Shown: positions 1 through 5,917 of the stretch, one piece after another
How the letters are laid out: each line of letters starts with the position of its first letter
Numbering within the stretch: the stretch's first letter is position 1
DNA from: Pseudomonadota bacterium
Lineage (GTDB): Bacteria > Myxococcota > Polyangia > Polyangiales > Polyangiaceae
Direction of reading: 5' to 3'
Assembly (NCBI GenBank): GCA_023419055.1
Contig: JAEZYO010000835.1
Span: forward strand, 1-23,572
Length of the DNA stretch: 23,572 nucleotides
Program-made: the position numbers and the translations under genes
Notes under the pieces: model-generated
Told to the model about the DNA's origin: nothing
The model's database searches: none
The model's input: only the letters and a program-made list of their open reading frames with translations

Positions 1-99
1 GACCGAGGCCACGCGGTGGACGAAGCCGCCCACGACGAGAAGCAGACCGGCATAGAGCAGCCACTTCAGGAGAGGACGAGGGCGATCTCGCGCTTGCAT
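1..99 (-). CDS. N-terminus of a membrane-anchored protein (cut by window edge)
   Basis: An open frame starts at an ATG and runs off the left edge of the window. The 33 visible residues begin with a basic stretch (MQARDRPRP) followed by a hydrophobic helix (LLKWLLYAGLLLVVGGF). This is the pattern of a signal anchor or uncleaved signal peptide, so the protein is probably attached to the inner membrane with its body outside the cytoplasm. The family cannot be named because the rest lies outside the window. It points the same way as the next genes to the right, but about 200 bp separate it from them, so it probably has its own promoter. The start is the first ATG upstream of the helix; no strong Shine-Dalgarno sequence is visible. 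Confidence 0.5.
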   Translation of the reverse strand, partial: MQARDRPRPLLKWLLYAGLLLVVGGFVHRVASV

Positions 100-200
100 T
101 CGATGCGCGTTATCAGGTTCCCGATAGTCGAGGGCGAGCCAACCGCGTAGCGACGTCGTGATTGATCTCGACACCGGGCCTGCGGAGGGCTCTGGAATCG

Positions 201-220
201 GAACGCCGGTCCGGGCGTTC
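201..220. terminator. GC-rich stem-loop in the gap after the antitoxin gene
   Basis: GAACGCC and GGCGTTC form a perfect 7-bp stem around a 6-base loop. The hairpin lies about 80 bp downstream of the antitoxin stop codon and upstream of the next minus-strand gene. No T-run follows on either strand, so it is at best a weak or factor-dependent terminator. The rest of the roughly 200-bp gap shows no gene. Confidence 0.25.
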
Positions 221-301
221 GACTATCGTGCAGCGCGGTGGCAGGAGGCTTTGGATGGCGCTTGCGGCCGGGAGCTTGGCTTGCGCGGGCAACCGCGATC
301 G

Positions 302-562
302 TTAGCCAGCTTTCCTACGAGCCCGCTGCGCGACCTTGTTCGCGAGAGCCTTGGCTCGTGCTCGATGCCGCACGGAGGGCTCCCCGACTTCAGCGGCGAG
401 AGCAGGCAGGTATTCGTCCGTCTCCTTGAGAAGTCGACGCCGGCGAACCTCGGCGCGCACCGCGTCCTGAAGAAGCTCGGAAGCGGGCAGGCCCCCCTTC
501 TTGACCAACCTGTAAAGGTCGTCGTGAAAGTAAACCTGCATCCGGGGCATGCGCCTATTCAT
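302..562 (-). CDS. Orphan antitoxin-like protein (VapB/RHH-type, PIN-toxin partner family)
   Basis: An 86-residue protein. The pattern RMQVYFHDDLYRLVK, then LPASELLQDAVRAEVRRR, then ETDEYLPALAAEVGEPS, resembles short antitoxins in which a ribbon-helix-helix DNA-binding N-terminus (one beta strand, then two helices) is followed by a toxin-wrapping tail. Such antitoxins are normally followed at once by a PIN-domain RNase toxin. I translated the roughly 200 bp downstream in the minus frames and saw no PIN start, so it appears to be solitary. Starts are possible at the first, fifth or eighth codon; the fifth (MPRMQVY) best fits the family and would shorten the protein to 82 residues. The C-terminus is very basic (RARRKAG). 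It lies 38 bp after the 144-residue membrane protein gene and may be cotranscribed with it. The family resemblance is recognised from memory. Confidence 0.6.
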   Translation of the reverse strand: MNRRMPRMQVYFHDDLYRLVKKGGLPASELLQDAVRAEVRRRRLLKETDEYLPALAAEVGEPSVRHRARAKALANKVAQRARRKAG

Positions 563-600
563 ACACCCTCGCCCTCGGCCAGTAACCCTTCGAGCCGAGC

Positions 601-1035
601 TCAGAACGTGAAGCGAACGGCGCCGCCTGCTCTATTCGTGCTCACGACCGGTGTGACGGAGACTGCACCCTTTTTGCGGACGAAGACTTCTTCCTGACCG
701 AGGAAGGCGTAAGTGATGAGACCGAGGCCCGTGACGAGCGAGACTCCACCGGTCACCATGAAGAAGCCGCTGTAGTCCATCGGATCACCGCTCAATTCCC
801 CGGTCGCACCGCCGATGAAGACGGCTCCGCCGAGCCCTGCAGCGATAGCGCCCCCGATCAACGGCCCCTGATAGTGCCGGGTGACGAGGCGAAAGCCCTC
901 CGGCGGTGTCGTGCGTCCCGCCGCCGGGATCACGTCCGGGCGGCAGTCAGCATGCTGACAGTCAGCAGCATTGGCCGTCCGAGGTGTTGCAACGACGAGA
1001 CCCGCCAAGCCCAAGTAAGTGATCCACCGAATCAT
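601..1035 (-). CDS. Small exported membrane protein, unknown function
   Basis: 144 residues. A signal peptide is clear (MIRWITYLGLAGLVVATPRTANA, cleavage after ANA). It is followed by a short segment with two cysteines (ADCQHADC) and two Gly/Ala-rich hydrophobic stretches (GPLIGGAIAAGLGGAVFIGG and FFMVTGGVSLVTGLGLITYAFLG). The C-terminus reads VSVTPVVSTNRAGGAVRFTF: a beta strand ending in Phe, as in many outer-membrane-directed myxobacterial proteins that pair a double glycine-rich helix with such a tail. I do not recognise a named family. The gene is followed 38 bp later by the antitoxin-like gene in the same direction. The ATG start gives a normal signal peptide, which supports it. Confidence 0.6.
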   Translation of the reverse strand: MIRWITYLGLAGLVVATPRTANAADCQHADCRPDVIPAAGRTTPPEGFRLVTRHYQGPLIGGAIAAGLGGAVFIGGATGELSGDPMDYSGFFMVTGGVSLVTGLGLITYAFLGQEEVFVRKKGAVSVTPVVSTNRAGGAVRFTF

Positions 1036-1118
1036 CCAGGCACCCTTCCTTCGGCGGAAAGGTTAGCAGATGCGAGGTCGGATCACGCCCGCGTGCTCAT
1101 GGCGGGCCACGCTGACGC

Positions 1119-1757
1119 TCAAAAACCTCGGGGATCCGAGCTACTTCGCGATGCGGACCGGAAGCGCGCCCGTGCCGAAGGCGCCGAAGACCTGGGCTGG
1201 TTTCGACGGAAGCGCGCTCGAAGCTCGGCGAGCCCGAGGAGCAGCAGGCGCTTGAGCGCGCTGATTTCGGAGCCGCTCCACGTCGGAACGTAGTGTTCAC
1301 CCCGTGGAGTGATGGCCGGGAGGTTGCAGCCGAAGAAGAGCTTGTCGTAAACGCCGCGCGCGCGCGCGTCCGCCCAGGCGAAGAGATTGCCCGCGTGCGG
1401 GAGATCGCCGAGCAGGTTCCAGGCGTTGAGCAGCGTCGCGCAGTCGAGCGTAGCGGCGGAGGACGCGCACCACGCCTTGATCGCATCGAAGTCGTAGTGA
1501 GTCGGCGGTTCCGACGACAACACGTGCCCGGGAGGGCGACGAGCCCTACGGGCAGCCGACTCGGACGGAAACTCGAGAACCATGCCCTTGTCGTCGAGGA
1601 CGACCTGATCCGATCCGTCCTCAGCGCTCTCCCAAAGAAAGATGCGTTGGACGCCGTCCAGACGGACTGAGCAGAGGTAGCGGACCGCCTCGGGCATCGC
1701 TGGTACGCCCGGACCGTACCAGGGTTCGGTGCCGAGATCTCGAGCGAACATCATCAT
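1119..1757 (-). CDS. Hypothetical protein, C-terminus probably frameshifted
   Basis: 212 residues as read, starting MMMFARDLGTEPWYG. Residues 1-165 look like a real soluble alpha/beta protein, with an acidic middle and a motif-like run (YDKLFFGCNLPAITPRGEHY). I cannot name the family; the composition resembles small hypothetical or immunity-type proteins. After LKRLLLLGLAELRARF the frame turns into a low-complexity Arg/Ser tail (about 30 residues), typical of an out-of-frame reading. In another frame the same DNA reads PAQVFGAFGTGALPVRIAK and stops at 1141. That reading looks more like protein and would need one extra base near 1210-1235. The reported end is therefore doubtful. The gene stands alone, with a 220-bp upstream region after the GNAT remnant. 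Confidence 0.5.
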   Translation of the reverse strand: MMMFARDLGTEPWYGPGVPAMPEAVRYLCSVRLDGVQRIFLWESAEDGSDQVVLDDKGMVLEFPSESAARRARRPPGHVLSSEPPTHYDFDAIKAWCASSAATLDCATLLNAWNLLGDLPHAGNLFAWADARARGVYDKLFFGCNLPAITPRGEHYVPTWSGSEISALKRLLLLGLAELRARFRRNQPRSSAPSARARFRSASRSSSDPRGF

Positions 1758-1979
1758 TGCCGATACGCGTTCGGCGAGCAGCCGCTCGCTTCAAATCGGG
1801 ATTACCCGCGGAGCCACTTTCCCTCTTTCAGCAGCGCCAGCGAGCCTCGGCAGAGATGGGTCGCTTTGCTCGCTCTGCCAGGAATTCGGCGGAAATCGGT
1901 GGCGTTTACCCAGTCGCCCCGAGTGAAACCGGTTCCTCGTCCCTTCCTGAAACAAGTGAACTGCAGAGGCTCGTCTCTC

Positions 1980-2224
1980 TCAGCGACGGTTCAGCCACCG
2001 ATACATCGCCGGCCCGGTCGGCGCCTGCGCGCGGAAGCCGTGACGTGCGTAGAACTCCACGGTCGCTGGTGCGCCGGCTGAACCCGCTATGTCGGTCAAA
2101 TAGAAGTGAAGCCCCGGTCACCCATGACTCGACCCATTCCGTCGACCACTCCGTCGATCTCCGCGCACACCGCGTAGAGCGATCCGTCGAGGGCCCTTGG
2201 CGCGTCGACGGTCCGGAGTATCAC
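1980..2224 (-). pseudogene. GNAT acetyltransferase remnant (frameshift plus internal deletion)
   Basis: The start GTG overlaps the stop of the barstar-like gene (GTGA), so the pair was once translationally coupled. Frame 1 gives ILRTVDAPRALDGSLYAVC and then DGMGRVMGDRG before running into a stop. The next frame continues LHFYLTDI and ends ATVEFYARHGF ... PAMYRWLNRR. Known GNAT enzymes have a VGMGRVIGDGGLYFYIQDI-like beta4 strand, then a Q/RxxGxG acetyl-CoA loop, and near the end a VEFYERYGF segment. Here the first and last elements survive, but the acetyl-CoA-binding loop and its helix (roughly 35-40 codons) are missing. One base is also lost around the GGGG run near 2113. The product cannot be active. 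The former substrate cannot be told. Confidence 0.65.
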
Positions 2225-2699
2225 TCCAACAGCAGGGTTACCTCGACAGAGCGCCCCAAGGTCCGCGAAGGCACGCTCCTGATCGCCTCGACGATCTCGT
2301 CGAACATCGTTCGCTTTTCGCACGTCGCGTCGGCACGAGCCTGCTCCAGTGCCGCACGCGCCGCAGCGACATCGTCGGGACGTGGTTCACGAAGATCGTG
2401 TATGGCGCCTCTAGACCAAAGCCGCCGAAGAGGCAGTCATCGAACGCCTTCATCGTCGCACCAAAGTAGCCACCGGGCCCGTTCACGGCCTCACCGATCG
2501 CGCAATAGAAGCCCAAGAGGTCATCGATCAGCGCTCCGTCGAGCTCTACCGTGCGACCGGGGACCTTGGAGAACGCAAACCTCTCGGGTCCTTGGAAGAC
2601 GCGATCGCGCGCGGCTCCAAGCCAAAGCTTGCGCCCCTCCGCGTCGAGGGAGCGCCACTGGTGCAGTTCGACTGGAGGAAACGCGAACGGAAGTCTCAC
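2221..2699 (-). pseudogene. Barstar-like inhibitor gene with a frameshift
   Basis: Barstar-family proteins bind and block barnase-type ribonucleases. The first 100 or so residues carry VELDGALIDDLLGFYCAIGE, then NGPGGYFGATMKAFDDCLFG and FGLEAPYTI, matching the strand-helix-loop of barstar (EYYG.NLDALWDCL). The frame then degrades into an Arg/Ser-rich run. In the frame two bases further on, the DNA continues DDVAAARAALEQARADATC, FDEIVEAIRSVPSRTLG and RSVEVTLLLE, a good barstar C-terminus, and stops at 2221. A single missing base between about 2370 and 2402 reconciles the two. Start: GTG preceded by a strong GAGAGGAG site, with a TTGACA box some 55 bp upstream. The GNAT remnant follows with a 4-base overlap. 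No barnase-like nuclease is visible in the window. Confidence 0.7.
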
Positions 2700-2764
2700 G
2701 ATGGCTCCTCTCGACGTCAGAAGCGCACCACGACGTCGGTCTCACAGCAATGGTGTCAAAAGCT

Positions 2765-2917
2765 CTACGACTTCGAGGCGCCGCGGCGGCGGCTCTCACC
2801 GGTGCCGACGAAGAGGTGCGGTTCTTCGGTCCCCGCGGGCACGCGAAGCACTCGAGCGGTCCCTCGTCGATGCTCGCAATAGGGCCAGCCACCGAGTTTT
2901 CGGATAGCGGAGACCAA
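2765..2917 (-). pseudogene. C-terminal fragment of an unidentified gene
   Basis: A frame too short for most gene callers reads IRKLGGWPYCEHRRG, then ARVLRVPAGTEEPHLFVGTG and ESRRRGASKS before a stop. The composition (aromatics, Gly turns, a basic hydrophilic tail) looks like a genuine protein end rather than random GC-rich translation. There is an in-frame stop at about 2924-2926, only a TTG as possible start, and no ribosome site. I read it as a remnant whose upstream part was lost. It ends about 66 bp before the barstar-like gene on the same strand. The family is not recognised. Confidence 0.3.
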
Positions 2918-2938
2918 GCGAAGTCAGCGATGGTCTCC
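2909..2938. repeat. Inverted repeat carrying a 17-nt motif found again at 9885
   Basis: GGAGACCA and TGGTCTCC form a perfect 8-bp stem around a 14-base loop. The right part of the loop plus the stem start (GCGAAGTCAGCGATGGT, 2918-2934) occurs again exactly at 9885-9901 in the same orientation. The hairpin lies upstream of the UbiB-type gene, beside the minus-strand gene fragment. It could be a terminator-like structure or a member of a dispersed repeat. Confidence 0.4.
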
Positions 2939-3076
2939 CCCTAGCTCGAGCCCCAACCAAAATCGGCCGGCGCCGAGCAGCGCGTTCCCGCCCCTCTTGC
3001 GGCAGATAGGCCGAAACGGCGCGAAATTCGAGCTGCTTCGCGAAAGCTTTCGGTCTCGACTACGCTTGGCCGACCC

Positions 3077-4399
3077 GTGTTCCGATCCATCAGCGCGACC
3101 TTGTTGTTCTGGACGGTCATCGCTTCCTATGGCTGGGAGTGGCTGATCGGTCGCTTCATCGGCGCCGAGCGGCGCGCGCGTCGCATGGAGCGAGCTCACG
3201 TGCGCAACGCGAAGCGGCTAGCCGAGGGGTTCATGCGACTCCGCGGGGTGTTCATCAAGATGGGGCAGGTGCTGAGCGTGATCGGCACCTTCTTGCCGAC
3301 GGCGTATTTGGAGGCGCTGGCGCGCCTGCAGGACAAGGTTCCGTCGCGGCCGTTTCATGAGATCGAGGGGAGGCTCAAGGAGGCGTTCGGTGAAGATCCG
3401 CTCGCGCGCTTCGCACGATTCGATCGTGAGCCGATCGCGGCGGCGTCGCTCGCGCAGGTGCACCGTGCACGCACCCTGGATGATCGCGACGTGGCGGTGA
3501 AGGTGCTGTATCCGAACATCGAGCGGATTATCCGCTCGGATCTCGCGGTGATGCGCTCACTCTTGCCGGTGATCCGGCGTTTGACGCCGGTTTCTCGCGT
3601 GGAACGCGTGCTCGACCAGCTGACGGCGATGCTCGCGCACGAGACGGACTACCGCAACGAACGCATGAATATCGAGAAGATGCGGGCGATGTTCGCGGGC
3701 AAAGAGAACGTCGTGGTGCCGGACGTGATCGACGAGTTGACGCGCGAGGGCGTGCTCACTTTGTCGTTCGAGGAAGGATCGAAGATCACGGACGTCGAGG
3801 CGCAGCGCGCGCGCGGCATCGACCCGGAGGCGGTGGCGCGGATCCTGGTCGAGTGCTACTTCGCCATGCTCTTCGACCACGGCGTGTTCCACGCGGACCC
3901 GCACCCTGGCAATTTCTTGGTGAGACAAGGCCCGACTTTGGTCATCCTCGATTACGGCGCGGTGGAGAGCGTCACCCCCGCGCTCCGCGAGGGGATGAAG
4001 GTGGTCGTGCTCGGCGTGCTCACCCGCAACGACGACGAGGTGCTGCGCGGGCTCGAGCTCATGGGGTTCGTGGCCGAGGACGGCGACCGTGAGCTCCTGA
4101 AGAAGGTCGGGCGCGAGTACCTGAAGGTGCTCGCCTCGGTCAAAATCGAGGATTTTTCGCGGCTGGATCGCGGCACCGTCGAGAAGCTCTCCGGGTACGA
4201 GCAGATCCGCGGCAAACTGCGCTCCGTGATGCGCAGCGTCGAGTACCCGGAGGGCTACTTCTACGTCGAGCGCACGCTCGCGTTGCTCTTCGGTCTGGTC
4301 GGTCAGCTCGCACCGCGCGCGGGTCTGCCCGGCCTGGTCATGCCCTACGCCTCCAAGGTCTTCATGCGGGCTCGTGCGGCCCCTCCTCCCTCCTCGTGA
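3077..4399 (+). CDS. ABC1/UbiB (AarF) family atypical kinase
   Basis: 440 residues, full length for the family. UbiB/AarF/COQ8-type proteins are membrane-associated atypical kinases/ATPases that support ubiquinone or other isoprenoid-lipid metabolism; the direct substrate is often unknown. Visible hallmarks, in order: the KxGQ motif (FIKMGQ, about 59-64), the Ala-rich nucleotide loop replacing the P-loop (IAAASLAQVH, 120-129), the VAVKV lysine (about 142), the catalytic loop FHADPHPGN (271-279) and the metal-binding DYG (292-294, a DFG variant). The hydrophobic N-terminus (ATLLFWTVIASYGWEW) may dip into the membrane. The GTG start has no clear ribosome site; the frame is open upstream, so the exact start is uncertain. 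Its stop overlaps the start of the metallopeptidase gene by four bases, indicating coupled translation. Confidence 0.92.
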   Translation: MFRSISATLLFWTVIASYGWEWLIGRFIGAERRARRMERAHVRNAKRLAEGFMRLRGVFIKMGQVLSVIGTFLPTAYLEALARLQDKVPSRPFHEIEGRLKEAFGEDPLARFARFDREPIAAASLAQVHRARTLDDRDVAVKVLYPNIERIIRSDLAVMRSLLPVIRRLTPVSRVERVLDQLTAMLAHETDYRNERMNIEKMRAMFAGKENVVVPDVIDELTREGVLTLSFEEGSKITDVEAQRARGIDPEAVARILVECYFAMLFDHGVFHADPHPGNFLVRQGPTLVILDYGAVESVTPALREGMKVVVLGVLTRNDDEVLRGLELMGFVAEDGDRELLKKVGREYLKVLASVKIEDFSRLDRGTVEKLSGYEQIRGKLRSVMRSVEYPEGYFYVERTLALLFGLVGQLAPRAGLPGLVMPYASKVFMRARAAPPPSS

Positions 4400-5868
4400 T
4401 CGATCTCTTTCTACGCCTCAGCCCGAACCGTTTCGCCGTCGCAGCAGGAGCCGCGCTGTTTGCTTGCGGCGCGCCGCCTCCTGCTCAAGCGCCGTCCAAG
4501 GTCGCGAGCCTGGGTCGCTGCCGCTATGACGCGAAGCTCGTCTCCGAGTCTCCCGCCGAGCTCGAGGTCAGCGTCGAGTGCGAGGGGCACGGTCTGCACG
4601 GCCTCACGCTGGATAACGAGAACCTCGCCGGCTACGTGCACGACGTCCTCGACGTGTCGCGACCGACGCACCCCGCCCTCACGCCGAGCGGGCACAGCTG
4701 GCTGCTCGACAAGCCCGCCGACTCGCTGAAGGTCAGCTACAAGGTGGACCTCGAGGGCATGGCGCGGCAAACCGCCGACTTCGATCAGGCGCTCCGCGTG
4801 GGGGACTCGCTGGTCGCGCCGGCGTCGTCGTGGCTGCTCTATCCGGAGCCGCTGAAGGTCGGCGTGCCGGTGACGGTTCACGTGGAAGACTCGCCCGAGT
4901 TCGCGACTGGCCTGCGGCGCGGCGTCACTCCGAATACTTACGTGCTCGAGGCGCACGAGATCCCCGTGGCGACGTACACGGTGTTCGGTCATTTTCAGAA
5001 GCGCGAGGTCAGGGTTGGGCCAGGCGGCGCTTCGCTCACGCTCGCGGTGCTCGACGGAGCGCTCGACTCCGACATCAACACGCTCGAGCACTGGGTCTCG
5101 GACGCGGCGGCCGCGGTCTCGACGTTCTGGGCGCGCTTCCCCGACGATCAGGCGCTCGTCACTATTGTGCCGCAACGCGGCCGGAAGGGCGTGATTTACG
5201 GGAAGATCTTGCCCGAGAGCGCGCCCGGCGTGCTGATCGAAATGGGCGAGCACACGAACCGCGAGCAGCTCTACGAGGACTGGATCCTCGTGCACGAGCT
5301 CTTTCACATCGGCTCCCCTTCCTTCTATCAGGAAGGGAAGTGGCTCGACGAGGGGCTCGCCACCTACTTCGAGCCGATCATCCGCGCGCGCGCCGGGTGG
5401 ATCGACGAGCAAGCGGTGTGGGACGAGTTCATGCGCTCGATGCCGCAGGGTCTCCCCGCGGTGGGGCGCATCGGCCTCGAGAACGGCGAGAGCTACCGCG
5501 ACATCTATTGGGGTGGAGCCATCTATTGCCTGCTCGCCGATCTCGAGATCCGCGAGAAGACGGGCGGTCGCTTCGGGCTCGAGCAGGGATTGCGCGCGGT
5601 GCTCCAGGCCGGCGGCAACTCTTCGGAGGTGTGGAGCCTGGCGCAGACCCTGAAGGTGGCCGACACGGCCGTCGGAACGCCCGTGCTGCTCAACCTGGCG
5701 AACGCGCACGCTTACGCCGCGACGCCGGTGAACCTCGACGCGCTCTGGGAGCGGCTCGGGGTGGTGCGCACGGAGAGCGGCGCGACGCTCGACGACAAGG
5801 CGCCGCTCGCCCTGCTGCGGCGATCCATCGTTCAGGGCGCCGATCTGACCTCGGTCGCCAAACGTTAG
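4396..5868 (+). CDS. Lipoprotein gluzincin metallopeptidase (M1/M61-like)
   Basis: 490 residues. A lipoprotein signal is present, with lipobox LFAC and the lipidated Cys at about 24, so the mature protein is tethered to a membrane outside the cytoplasm. Residues 40-220 are beta-rich, like the N-terminal domain of M1/M61 aminopeptidases. The zinc site is HELFH (300-304), followed 14 residues later by WLDEGLATYFE, which supplies the third ligand (E319). The typical M1 spacing is 18 residues, so the loop is shorter here. No GAMEN-type exopeptidase motif is seen; VLIEMGEH (279-286) sits where it would be. The activity is inferred as a zinc peptidase of unknown specificity. The GTG start overlaps the UbiB-type stop (GTGA), which fixes the start and implies an operon. 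Confidence 0.8.
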   Translation: MIDLFLRLSPNRFAVAAGAALFACGAPPPAQAPSKVASLGRCRYDAKLVSESPAELEVSVECEGHGLHGLTLDNENLAGYVHDVLDVSRPTHPALTPSGHSWLLDKPADSLKVSYKVDLEGMARQTADFDQALRVGDSLVAPASSWLLYPEPLKVGVPVTVHVEDSPEFATGLRRGVTPNTYVLEAHEIPVATYTVFGHFQKREVRVGPGGASLTLAVLDGALDSDINTLEHWVSDAAAAVSTFWARFPDDQALVTIVPQRGRKGVIYGKILPESAPGVLIEMGEHTNREQLYEDWILVHELFHIGSPSFYQEGKWLDEGLATYFEPIIRARAGWIDEQAVWDEFMRSMPQGLPAVGRIGLENGESYRDIYWGGAIYCLLADLEIREKTGGRFGLEQGLRAVLQAGGNSSEVWSLAQTLKVADTAVGTPVLLNLANAHAYAATPVNLDALWERLGVVRTESGATLDDKAPLALLRRSIVQGADLTSVAKR

Positions 5869-5917
5869 CTGATTCGGCGGGCTTTCGCGCGGACTCGAGG
5901 TAGGCTCCGCGCCGCAC

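Noticed and set aside
158..697. A plus-strand frame opposite the antitoxin-like gene
   Set aside because: No domain-like order, and it overlaps two minus-strand genes with coherent features.
1757..2944. A 395-codon plus-strand open frame
   Set aside because: Its translation is Ser/Arg-rich and lacks any domain; the minus strand in the same place carries recognisable barstar and GNAT pieces.
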